From JAEUUM01 sp038326165 (GTDB taxonomy: Bacteria; Bacteroidota; Bacteroidia; Chitinophagales; Saprospiraceae), in assembly GCA_038326165.1 (NCBI GenBank), contig JBBQJT010000038.1:1-33433 (forward strand): DNA of 33,433 nt, read 5' to 3'. How positions within the stretch are numbered: position 1 is the first letter of the stretch; each line of letters opens with the position of its first letter. The position numbers and the translations under genes were made by a program. This document shows positions 7,674-16,971 of the stretch, one piece after another. The notes below the pieces were generated by a model. The model saw only the letters and a program-made list of their open reading frames with translations. It had not been told where the DNA came from and searched no databases.

Positions 7674-8642
7674 TTATTTTCCTTTGTTATTTGGTGGCTG
7701 AGTCATGATAAACTCACCAACTTTCATTTTATACAATGGAGTATTGCCAGAATTCCATTTATAGATATCATACTTTCCAAGTCCTCCCTTTCGAGAGCTG
7801 ACCAAGTAGCCAGATTTTGCATTGTTTTCTACTATCAAACTCATATCGTCTTCTGGAGAATTAATCATATCACCCAAATTGCGGACAGGACTCTCACCAC
7901 TAATATCGCTGACAAAAATGTCATAGCCTCCCATGCTGCCCTTTTGATTAGACGAAAACAAAATTGAAGATCCAATGCCAAGGGTAGGAAATACTTCATT
8001 GCCTTTGGTATTGATGCTGTCCCCCATATTGATTGACGCTGACCATTTTCCGTTTACCAACTCACTTCTGTACAAATCAAAACCGCCTTTGCCGCCCATT
8101 TTATCTGAGCTATAATAAATAATTTTTCCATCGGCCGCCATACAAGGATGTTGAAAATTCGCATCAGGTGTACAAAAATCCATTGCTTTTGCACCTGATA
8201 AACTACTACCTTTTATATCCGCTTGATAGATTGTAAACTGTGCTGATGGTTTTCCGTTTCCAAGGGGACTTGAGGTGAAGTAGATTTTGTTTCTTGCAGC
8301 ATCGACGTGAAATGGTCCAAATGGTTGAGGAAAATCCATAGGTATCACCATATCAACTGCATCAGCATTGGTGCCATTGGCGTTCACTAGGCTCGTTGTG
8401 AGTTTGTAACTTGAAACGGTAGCCTTTTTGTTTTCGGCAAGAACCCAAAGTTTATTGTTCGCCACTGCGGGACTTAATTCATTGTTGGCAGTATTTATTT
8501 TTGGAACCAAATTCACACTGACTCCTACTACCTTAATTTCATTGCGTTCATAAATTTTTGCAGAGGATTTGGACTTGCCATTCTCCTGTCCAATAATAGT
8601 ATTTGAAAACAATAAAATAAGCAATAGGTGTAAAAGCTTCAT
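7674..8642 (-). CDS. Exported PD40 beta-propeller protein
   Basis: The 322-residue product has a signal peptide (MKLLHLLLILLFSNTIIGQ) followed by KSKSSAKIYERNEIKV, almost the same as the segment after the signal peptide of the next gene. The rest is WD40-like PD40 repeats with blade motifs such as YYSSDKMGGKGGFDLY, LFSSNQKGSMGGYDIF and VSSRKGGLGKYDIY. It has no CRD and no OmpA domain, so it looks like a propeller-only paralogue of the downstream protein. It is probably periplasmic or lipid-free surface-associated; the function is unknown. It starts 58 nt after the PorP/SprF stop with no perfect -7 box in the gap, so read-through from upstream is likely. Confidence 0.85.
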   Translation of the reverse strand: MKLLHLLLILLFSNTIIGQENGKSKSSAKIYERNEIKVVGVSVNLVPKINTANNELSPAVANNKLWVLAENKKATVSSYKLTTSLVNANGTNADAVDMVIPMDFPQPFGPFHVDAARNKIYFTSSPLGNGKPSAQFTIYQADIKGSSLSGAKAMDFCTPDANFQHPCMAADGKIIYYSSDKMGGKGGFDLYRSELVNGKWSASINMGDSINTKGNEVFPTLGIGSSILFSSNQKGSMGGYDIFVSDISGESPVRNLGDMINSPEDDMSLIVENNAKSGYLVSSRKGGLGKYDIYKWNSGNTPLYKMKVGEFIMTQPPNNKGK

Positions 8643-8700
8643 GTTGGGGGCTATGTATTATACTTTAAACGAAAACTATAGGTCAATTCATTGTGTATCA

Positions 8701-9672
8701 CTAAAAAAATCTTGGATTAATAATATTTTTACCTGCAGAGCCGCCAACGCAATATTGCAGCATTGCCTCCACTGATCCATTGTTGTATTTGCGTATTTTG
8801 GTCAAAGTAATATCATATGCCACTGCAAACAGTAACTTATCAGTCATTTGTAACCCGAAAATTAAGTCTATACTATCTCCAGCACCTGTTGAAATTTCGC
8901 CACCAGCTCTATAATTCAAGGCAATCATATACCTCTCAAGCAGTTCAAGACCAAGAAAAAACTCCAAATCGAAGGGCGCGTTTTTGACATATTTCAATAA
9001 AACCTGTGGCTGTAATTTGACTTGATCATTCAAGATCAAGGAATATCCCGCCATCCCAAAAAAATGGGGAACTTCAGCAGAAACAAATACATCGCTATTG
9101 CCAAAATCAATATTGTTGGGTATTAATCTCATTGCTGATGCCCCAATATAATACTTATCCGTAGAGTAATGTAAACCAAAACCCACGTTGGGTAAATATC
9201 TGTTTTGCAAACCCAGCGGAATGCTGCCGTCTAATCCGGTTCCTTGAGTTGCCTGAATTCGGTTATCATTGTAATCTTCTGCATAATACCTGACGGTACC
9301 CTGCAATCCAGCACTCAATTGTCCTTTTCCAATATTCATGTGGTAGGCATAATTCAAATCAGCACTTACAATGCGCGTTACTCCTATCTTATGGTTGGTT
9401 AACATCATACCCAATCCCAATTTCTTTTTAAGAAACGGAAGGTTTGCTGATAACATTTGAGTTTGAGGAGCGCCATCCAGTCCTATCCACTGACTTCTGT
9501 GCGACAGCTGTATGCATGCAGCATCTGGCACACCAGTATATCCAGGATTGTATCCCATTTTATTATAAACAAAAAGGGAATAATGAGGAAATTGCTGAGC
9601 TGAGGCTATTTCAAATGCACAGATTACAACACAGGTAACCAGTAGATATTTTATCTTTAGTAGTTTTGTCAT
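8701..9672 (-). CDS. PorP/SprF-family T9SS outer-membrane protein
   Basis: The 323-residue product has a signal peptide ending ASAQ, then the family's opening pattern (FPHYSLFVYNKMGYNPGYTG), a series of amphipathic strands typical of an outer-membrane barrel, and the terminal NPRFF. PorP/SprF proteins bind T9SS cargo carrying type B (CHU_C) C-terminal domains; SprF does this for the adhesin SprB in Flavobacterium. The start lies 5 nt after the stop of the giant adhesin, which carries such a domain, so the two are probably a cognate pair. Family membership is clear. Which member of the family it resembles most cannot be told by eye, so no symbol is given. Confidence 0.95.
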   Translation of the reverse strand: MTKLLKIKYLLVTCVVICAFEIASAQQFPHYSLFVYNKMGYNPGYTGVPDAACIQLSHRSQWIGLDGAPQTQMLSANLPFLKKKLGLGMMLTNHKIGVTRIVSADLNYAYHMNIGKGQLSAGLQGTVRYYAEDYNDNRIQATQGTGLDGSIPLGLQNRYLPNVGFGLHYSTDKYYIGASAMRLIPNNIDFGNSDVFVSAEVPHFFGMAGYSLILNDQVKLQPQVLLKYVKNAPFDLEFFLGLELLERYMIALNYRAGGEISTGAGDSIDLIFGLQMTDKLLFAVAYDITLTKIRKYNNGSVEAMLQYCVGGSAGKNIINPRFF

Positions 9673-9677
9673 GACAC

Positions 9678-12600
9678 TTATTTTTTAATAAGCAGAAAAC
9701 CTGCTTGAGGCTTTGTACCATCGCCTAAATCCATGATGAAGAAATAAGTTCCAGCTGGTAAATCTTGACCTTGGTAAGTTCCTGCCCAGGTATTATCGTA
9801 AGGAGCTGCTTGAAATATTTCATCCCCCCATTGATTGAAAATGGCGAGACTGTTGTTTGGATATTCATTCACCAATGCCAAACATGGTATAATAAAGCTG
9901 TCATTCACATTATCACCATTAGGAGTAATGATGGTAGGTGCTTTGCAGAATACTTCACCACCAATATTGACAACCAGATTGGCTTCAGTACATTGGTCCG
10001 GACACAATACACTGCACAAAGTGTATGTTACAAAATCCTGTCCTATGTAGTTGGGATTGGCTGAATATACCCACTTGCCATTGCCAAGATCATTCACATT
10101 TCCATATTGCGGCAATTTGGTTATGCTGATACTGAAATCAGAATACAAACTATCATTGGTCAAAACATCTAAGAAAGCAGCTCCCCCGAAACCAATATTC
10201 AAGGTATCAGGAAGTGCTTTGGAAATAAATTGGTAATTAATAAAAAGTGTATCGATGCTATTTTTACCACAAATTCCATTATTGGTAGTCCAGACGAATA
10301 TGTTGCTGCCGTCTTTCAATCCACAAGCTCCTGTCAGTGGATTGTCCGGATTCTCAATGAATATACCTGGATCCAATGCCGACCATTCACCAGAACCGAA
10401 GGCTGGGGTGTTGGCAAGCAATAAATCTTTCAAGCATCCCAATCCACAATCCAAACGATCTTGACCTGCAAAAGCTGCATCTTCAAATACATTCACTGTG
10501 GTTGTCGCTTCCGAAATTCCGCAGGCGCCATTGTCGACCTGCCAGCTGAAGCTAAATGCCTGATTGCTTGGCAAATTACTGATGTTTGTATTGGGGCTGG
10601 AAGGATTATTGATGCTTACACCCAATTGTGACTGCGCCAGAGATTGTGTCCAATTACCTTGTGGATTTCCCGCTTGTAAGATTATTGGAGTTCCAGCACA
10701 AAAGTTCAAGACCTGTTCTGCAGATGCCTGAATGAAGGCTGATATTTCTATTAAAATCGTATCAGAGCTGTAATTCTTGCATCCACCATTGCTCAGGTTC
10801 CATATCAGAATGGATTGTTCTCCACCAGTAAATCCTGTAATTGGGGTACATGCTGTCGATGGACTTTGAAGTTGCCACTGCACACCAGACAAATAGGACC
10901 ATGCTCCTGTCCCAACTAATGGCTGATCCGCGCAAGCATTCAAAACTGCACTTTCACAAATCAACAAATTATTACCTGCATCGGCCAAAATATTCGGTAT
11001 CGAATCCACCTGTATCTGAACGGCACTGCCAGGCAATGATTCACATCCATCGGCTGTTACTGTACCATAAATCTGTTTAGATCCAGTTCCAAGTAGAGGA
11101 AATGTATTCCACAGCAAACTGTCATTCCCGATTTGCCCTGCTAGCAAAACACTTGAACTGCTGTATAGATTGAATGTAGCTCCACTTGGTGCATTGGGTG
11201 CGATCCAATAAATCAGACAAGCCTGATTGGGTTCGTCAATACAAACTGAACCACCACAATCTTGCACCAAAACAGGTGCCTGAGGTCTCGGTTTTATTGT
11301 TGCAGTCACTGCTCCAGAGTACAATGAGGTACAACCTGCCAACGTAATTCGAACTCTATATTCTCCGTTGTCACCAGGATTAGCACCTGTGATGAAAGGA
11401 TTTTGTAATGTTGAAAAAACTCCTGTGGGGCCAACCCATTCATAAGTAGCTCCAGCAATCAAGTCGGTCTCCAAATTCAAAGTGTCGCCTTCGCATATTG
11501 GTGATTCTATTGTTGGCAAAGGCGGGAAAGGAATTGGATTGACTTCTACAAATATCTGATTTGAAATATTTGATGGACAGCCGTCATTTACTACTTGAAC
11601 GGAGTAAAATCCAGCATTATTGATATTGGAAATGGTGTACTTGAGCGAAGGGATAGCAGTAATCACTTTACCCAAAGGTGTATCCCAAATGTAGGTGATG
11701 CTGCTTCCACTTGGCGCTTGTGTTTGGAATTTGATGACAAATTGTTCTCCTTCACAGATTTTTTCGGGTGAACCTGTACTAATGGTATCCAACTCTATTA
11801 AGGGTGTAGCCGGCGTATTCTTGATCGGTATAAATATAGTACTCGGCAAGGATCTGCATCCCGTGTTTAGGTCGGTAACAAATAGGGTATAATTTCCACC
11901 ATTGGTACCTGTAATATTGTTGAGCTCGGCATTCACATTGTTTGAAAATAAAGTAATTGTGGGATTGAACCACTCATATAGATAGTTCCCTTGATCTAAA
12001 GGAAATACTGAAGGTTCAATACTGCAATTTTCGTTACCCGTTGCACAAATAGGACATGATTGACTGATTGCAGTGATGTTAGGGCGGCTTCCTACCAATA
12101 CCAATGTACTATCAATTCCAACACAGCCTGAGCTATTTGTAACATTAATGATGTAAATTCCTGGAACGGATGGCACTTCTGGATTCTGCCCTGAATAAAT
12201 TTCACCACTAGGTCCATACCAGATAAAAACTGAACCATTTATTGCATCAACATTGAGAATTGCTTTTTCTCCAGAACATACTGAAGTCGTGTCCGAAGTT
12301 ACAACTCCGACCAAATTCACAGTAACATTATGAGGATTGGAAGTAGCTGACGCACAGCCTGCTCCTAAGCCTGCCTTAACTGTCCATAGGCCTGAATAAA
12401 TTGCCTGCGCGGATAAGGTCAATGAATTTTTAACAGTAATAAACTGAATGTTTTTTGCTGCGTTGACCCAAGTATACGAAAGTGCCCCCACCCAATCAGT
12501 AAATAGTGTGATGCTGTCTCCTTGACATATTGGAGTATTTGAAGAAACTGTCGGTCTGAAAAGGCCATCTTGATCAATATTGATATTTACCGATCCTGAA

Positions 12601-15600
12601 GACTGACATCCCGTCAAACCCGTTACGGTGAGAATGTATGTACCAGAAAATCCCGCCCCTGGAGAATTAATACTTGGCTTTGGCAAGGGTGAAAAGAAAT
12701 TGTTGGGGCCTACCCAACTGAAGTTAAAGAAATTTCCACTTCCGGGGGTGGGTTGACTAAATGTAGTATCTGGACAAAAGGTCAATACACCTCCACATGT
12801 ATCTATTTGTATAGTAGGAGTGAGTGGTTCATTGCGAAAGAAAACTATGGTATTACAGCTGTCTTTATTTCCGCTATAATCTGTCGCTACTATTTTAACA
12901 TTGGCGGAAGTATTGGATAAGTTGCATGAAATATTATCAGGTGTTACTTTGTAATCCCGAATTCCACAATTATCGAATGCTGCCAATAATAAATCGTCAG
13001 GATTAATTTTATTTTGAACCAATCCCGAAGGATTAAGATCAATGATTGCACCCTGTTTACAAATCAATTCAGGAGGAGTTCTGTCAAATACAGTTGCCTT
13101 AAAAGAACAAGTCCCAACATTGTTTCCAGCATCCGTGAGAATATAACTGATGTTGTATTTGCCAGCCGGGATGTCAACATTTGGAATTCCTTTGTCAAAA
13201 CTGCCAGATTCGATAACAATATTATTTGAGTCTCTGATAGCATATTTCACGTCAAAACTAGGATATACCAACTCGAAATATACCTGTGAAATATTGTCCT
13301 TCCCCTGTCCATCCAATGGTCCACACGGATTGATCAAATCAGGAAAAATGGCCTTGCTTTTGTTTGGTTTCAGTGAAAATGTGATCACCCCATTTTGTGA
13401 CCAATTGGCAATTTGTGTTTGATTAATTGGCACCATGAATGATTCATATTCGATACATTCATTGGCTATTGTGCCTTGACCGGTTGAATCTATTAGTATA
13501 TTATTTTCGTCATAAACATAAAAGAACTCGCCGGGCTGTGCGATATCTCCTTTGATATAAATCTTCAAGGATCCGTTACCAATTGGAGGTTGTCCAAAAA
13601 AGTTCACAAAAATATCTTGCGGCAATTGCTCTCCACCATTATTGGCATAAAATATAAAAATAGGCGTTGATTGAATGGAGGTATTTGAACTGAATCCACA
13701 GTTATCAAAAATATTATCGGCTATTGGCAATTCTATAATTGCATTACAATCTGTTGGCAATGACTCTGCTGTAATATCTGAGGGGCAGTCAATACTTGGT
13801 GCATCATCATCAATGACGTTCAATACATACTCACAAGAATCTACATTATTAGAGCAATCGAAAACCTGAATTTTAATTTTATGATTACCTAAAGTAAACG
13901 TATCCAACTTGCCAGTTGTCAATTGAACAAATGGCCCATTGTCGATGGAATAAAATAAGTTGGCACTTGTGGTAGGTGATGTCAGATAATCATAACTCAG
14001 ACTCACTTTGACCTTACCTCCCTGACAGAAATTATTGATGGCATTCACACCGGAACCGTTTGTAATTAAAATCAATGACACTGCTCCATCTACAGCCCAT
14101 TGGTTGACCAAAGCAGGACTTAATCCTATAAAATTAGTCGTCGAATTTCCGCATTGATTGGGAGTATTGTTTGTTTTTCCGATGAAGTTTCCGTCCTCAG
14201 AGTAAATCCTAAAGAACTCCGTTGGAGCTTCCGCATCAACATTTTCCAATTGTACACTCAAATTGATATTTCCAGACAAATAATTGGCAGGCACACCTTG
14301 AACTGCTAGATTGAATACCATTGTATCCACTGCAGATATTTGAACATTAGCACCACTGTGCGTCAAATTCAATGTTTGCATCACAGAATCTTTGCCTGAT
14401 AAGTTGGAGCAACCATCGGAGAAAAACACCAAATCCTTGATAGACCTAATCGCATTGCAACTCAATGCATTATTTGGAAGGTTAAATGTGTCAATACAAA
14501 ATAACGCAGGTGCAGAATCATCCACCACTGTTAGCTTTTGCTGGACAGTAGCTACGTTACCGCAATCATCATTTGCCACCCAAAACCGCTGAATGGTGTA
14601 GTTAAAATGGTCACAATCTTTTGGATCGGGATTTTGATTGTTGGTTTGGCCAAAACCTACATTCACAAGGGTATCACATCCATCCAGTGCTTTAAATGAT
14701 CCGCCAATAATTGGGACACCTGGGATATTATTGCATTCCACAGTCATATCCATTGGGACATTGGTAAAAGTGGGTGAATCGTTGTCTGTAACTTGTATCT
14801 GTTGTGTATGAATATCGACATTTCCGCAATCGTCGGATGCAAGCCATGTCCGTGTGATCGCATATTGTTTGTTGCTGCAAGCAGAAATGGTGGAAGATTC
14901 ACTGAACAAAATCTCAACATTCTGATCACAATTATCCGTAGCAATTATGCCAATTCCTATGATTGGTGGTGCAGGTAAATTGGCACATGTGACAGTGATA
15001 TCTCCAGGCTTGTTCAACAAAACTGGTGGCTGATTATCAAGAACAGTTATTGTTTGTTTGAGTGAATCTTTGTTGCCACAATTATCAGAACCAATCCAAT
15101 ATCTATTCAAGTCAAAGCTGCCATTGCACCCTACTGAGGTATTGGTGGACTCTACAAAAATAACTACTACGTTGTTGTCACAATCATCAATGGCAAAAAA
15201 TGAAGTCAATGGTGGTGGCAACGGAAGCGAGTTACAATTGACAGTAACATCAGGCGGAACTGGACCGCTCAATAGTGGAGGAACTGTATCAATCAAACTA
15301 ATCAGTTGCACCTTGCTTGTTGCATTGCCACAAGAATCAATTGCATACCATGTTCTTGTAATATTGGAGCCTGGACCACATGGGCCACTCGCTGTATTTT
15401 GCGTAAAATTCAAAACCAACAGTGGATTGCATTGATCCGTGACATTCACATTATTGGGAACTGCCGGCAAATTCCCTTTACAATAAATCGTTATATCAGC
15501 TGGCACATTATTGATTACCGGAGCAGTGTTGTCCCTGACATAGTATTTGGCCGTTGTGCTTACTGAATTACCGCATTTGTCGCTCCCTGTGAAAGTTACA

Positions 15601-16739
15601 ATTGTGCTATCAGAACAGGTATTCTTTGGAGCTTGCGGATTGGCAGGTACTGTAGTAAAAACTATTGCCAAACTATCTGTGCAGTTATCTTTGAATCTTG
15701 CACCTCCTCTATTATTCAACCAAGTATTCCAAGCAATCAAATTGCCGATGGTTCCATTACAATTGTGCACCTGATTTACAGCTGGACTTACCAAAACAGG
15801 AAGCTGTCCATCAATTATTGTGAATGTTGAACTTCCCAAAACAGTAGGAATATTGCATTTATCTCTCACCACAAATGTGACCGTTTTTGAAGCATTACAA
15901 GCTCCCGATTCGATGGTTACAAAGGCTGGAAGAAATATCTCAGGACCATTATCAATTAAAATGCTAGGCGTCAGGACGGTTCCACTGCAAGCGTCTAAAC
16001 CTTTGGCTGATCCATTAGCTAGGGTATTGACCCAATCTGTGAATTTGTTATTGAAATTCACTTTACTGTCACACGCAAAGGCAGTATCGCGCGGAGGAGC
16101 CACAACTGCAGGACCAACATTATCAATTATTCTGAAAACTGAAGGCAATGTGTTGGTAATATTTCCAAAGAAATCTCTGGCCCTAAAAGTGACTGTCACA
16201 TCAATAGGCGTACAAAAATTGGTAGGTGCATTTGGACTAGAAGGAGTGGTCAGCCAAGTCAAAGAAATTGATGGCGTACAATTATCTGTAGCCTGTGCGC
16301 CTGCCCTGCTATTCAGCCAAGATTGAAAAGCCGCTTGATTGGCAGCGGGATTGCTACAATTAAACACGGTTAGTGGAGTTGGTTGTACCGTAATCGTCGG
16401 AGGTGTATTGTCGGTTACAGGTATCTTGAAAACTTTTGTAACAGGAACCAATGTACAATTGTCATCGGCTTCTACCGTCACGTCGAGGGTTTGCCCGATC
16501 CCGACCATAGGGCTGTTTTGATAAAAATTTACATCTGATAGATCCAAAATACAACCAGGCTTAGACTGAAATGTGAAATCCGCCAACCCATAGGTATAGT
16601 TGGTTTGGCAATTTATGCCTACTGGAATGGGCGAAGGACCGATATACGAAATGGTAATATCATCTTGAGCATTCAATTGTGCAGAAGCTAAACAAAAGAA
16701 TGCAATTACAAGAGTTGCGATGGAACGGAATGGGTTCAT
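9678..16739 (-). CDS. Giant multidomain adhesin with T9SS type B (CHU_C) sorting domain
   Basis: The 2353-residue secreted protein starts at ATG 16739 because MNPFRSIATLVIAFF...LNAQ is a good signal peptide; the open frame extends 23 codons upstream without one. Residues 1-743 hold about eight HYR-like domains ending in D-x-x-x-P-x-[IVL] boundaries, with paired Cys in DNC and CGN motifs. Two further HYR-like units (about 745-1225) each contain an inserted beta-rich domain. Ig- and PKD-like repeats then follow (e.g. ICEGDSITLF and PICEGDTLNLETD). A cadherin-like domain lies at about 2170-2258 and the CHU_C domain at about 2262-2353 (APTIITPNGDNVNDSF, IFNQWGDEIF, LPAGTYFFIMDL). It should be exported by Sec, then T9SS, and held at the cell surface. 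The ligand is unknown. It heads the five-gene locus. Confidence 0.95.
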   Translation of the reverse strand: MNPFRSIATLVIAFFCLASAQLNAQDDITISYIGPSPIPVGINCQTNYTYGLADFTFQSKPGCILDLSDVNFYQNSPMVGIGQTLDVTVEADDNCTLVPVTKVFKIPVTDNTPPTITVQPTPLTVFNCSNPAANQAAFQSWLNSRAGAQATDNCTPSISLTWLTTPSSPNAPTNFCTPIDVTVTFRARDFFGNITNTLPSVFRIIDNVGPAVVAPPRDTAFACDSKVNFNNKFTDWVNTLANGSAKGLDACSGTVLTPSILIDNGPEIFLPAFVTIESGACNASKTVTFVVRDKCNIPTVLGSSTFTIIDGQLPVLVSPAVNQVHNCNGTIGNLIAWNTWLNNRGGARFKDNCTDSLAIVFTTVPANPQAPKNTCSDSTIVTFTGSDKCGNSVSTTAKYYVRDNTAPVINNVPADITIYCKGNLPAVPNNVNVTDQCNPLLVLNFTQNTASGPCGPGSNITRTWYAIDSCGNATSKVQLISLIDTVPPLLSGPVPPDVTVNCNSLPLPPPLTSFFAIDDCDNNVVVIFVESTNTSVGCNGSFDLNRYWIGSDNCGNKDSLKQTITVLDNQPPVLLNKPGDITVTCANLPAPPIIGIGIIATDNCDQNVEILFSESSTISACSNKQYAITRTWLASDDCGNVDIHTQQIQVTDNDSPTFTNVPMDMTVECNNIPGVPIIGGSFKALDGCDTLVNVGFGQTNNQNPDPKDCDHFNYTIQRFWVANDDCGNVATVQQKLTVVDDSAPALFCIDTFNLPNNALSCNAIRSIKDLVFFSDGCSNLSGKDSVMQTLNLTHSGANVQISAVDTMVFNLAVQGVPANYLSGNINLSVQLENVDAEAPTEFFRIYSEDGNFIGKTNNTPNQCGNSTTNFIGLSPALVNQWAVDGAVSLILITNGSGVNAINNFCQGGKVKVSLSYDYLTSPTTSANLFYSIDNGPFVQLTTGKLDTFTLGNHKIKIQVFDCSNNVDSCEYVLNVIDDDAPSIDCPSDITAESLPTDCNAIIELPIADNIFDNCGFSSNTSIQSTPIFIFYANNGGEQLPQDIFVNFFGQPPIGNGSLKIYIKGDIAQPGEFFYVYDENNILIDSTGQGTIANECIEYESFMVPINQTQIANWSQNGVITFSLKPNKSKAIFPDLINPCGPLDGQGKDNISQVYFELVYPSFDVKYAIRDSNNIVIESGSFDKGIPNVDIPAGKYNISYILTDAGNNVGTCSFKATVFDRTPPELICKQGAIIDLNPSGLVQNKINPDDLLLAAFDNCGIRDYKVTPDNISCNLSNTSANVKIVATDYSGNKDSCNTIVFFRNEPLTPTIQIDTCGGVLTFCPDTTFSQPTPGSGNFFNFSWVGPNNFFSPLPKPSINSPGAGFSGTYILTVTGLTGCQSSGSVNINIDQDGLFRPTVSSNTPICQGDSITLFTDWVGALSYTWVNAAKNIQFITVKNSLTLSAQAIYSGLWTVKAGLGAGCASATSNPHNVTVNLVGVVTSDTTSVCSGEKAILNVDAINGSVFIWYGPSGEIYSGQNPEVPSVPGIYIINVTNSSGCVGIDSTLVLVGSRPNITAISQSCPICATGNENCSIEPSVFPLDQGNYLYEWFNPTITLFSNNVNAELNNITGTNGGNYTLFVTDLNTGCRSLPSTIFIPIKNTPATPLIELDTISTGSPEKICEGEQFVIKFQTQAPSGSSITYIWDTPLGKVITAIPSLKYTISNINNAGFYSVQVVNDGCPSNISNQIFVEVNPIPFPPLPTIESPICEGDTLNLETDLIAGATYEWVGPTGVFSTLQNPFITGANPGDNGEYRVRITLAGCTSLYSGAVTATIKPRPQAPVLVQDCGGSVCIDEPNQACLIYWIAPNAPSGATFNLYSSSSVLLAGQIGNDSLLWNTFPLLGTGSKQIYGTVTADGCESLPGSAVQIQVDSIPNILADAGNNLLICESAVLNACADQPLVGTGAWSYLSGVQWQLQSPSTACTPITGFTGGEQSILIWNLSNGGCKNYSSDTILIEISAFIQASAEQVLNFCAGTPIILQAGNPQGNWTQSLAQSQLGVSINNPSSPNTNISNLPSNQAFSFSWQVDNGACGISEATTTVNVFEDAAFAGQDRLDCGLGCLKDLLLANTPAFGSGEWSALDPGIFIENPDNPLTGACGLKDGSNIFVWTTNNGICGKNSIDTLFINYQFISKALPDTLNIGFGGAAFLDVLTNDSLYSDFSISITKLPQYGNVNDLGNGKWVYSANPNYIGQDFVTYTLCSVLCPDQCTEANLVVNIGGEVFCKAPTIITPNGDNVNDSFIIPCLALVNEYPNNSLAIFNQWGDEIFQAAPYDNTWAGTYQGQDLPAGTYFFIMDLGDGTKPQAGFLLIKK

Positions 16740-16917
16740 ATCGAGTGCTGTTGTGAGCTGATTTTCAAATACTTTTATGGAATGAAAAGCAGCCCATTTG
16801 AGGCACAATACAGTTGCTACACTTTGATTGGTTGTAAAGTGATGTGTAATAGCTTGTACTACAACATTTTGTTGAATTGTGCATGGGTTTTTGGGCAGTT
16901 TACTTTTCGTCCTGATG

Positions 16918-16948
16918 TAAAAGTATAAATTTTTTTAGAAACTTGCAA
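16918..16948 (-). promoter_or_regulatory. Candidate promoter of the adhesin locus
   Basis: Read on the - strand: TTG (16948-16946), 20 nt, then TACTTTTA (16925-16918), which differs from TAnnTTTG only in the last base. It would leave a leader of about 175 nt before ATG 16739. The 232-nt gap 16740-16971 holds no other convincing -7 element and no gene. Confidence 0.35.
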
Positions 16949-16971
16949 TTAAACCCAGATTTGATTTCAAA

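Noticed and set aside
15820..16326. A 168-codon + strand open frame opposite the adhesin gene
   Set aside because: It is antisense to a well-supported coding region with regular repeats, has no signal, motif or promoter, and the opposite frame explains the composition.
14500..16500. Regularly spaced repeats that might suggest a CRISPR-like array
   Set aside because: The periodicity is at protein level (HYR-like domains), the DNA copies diverge, and there are no short identical repeats or cas genes.
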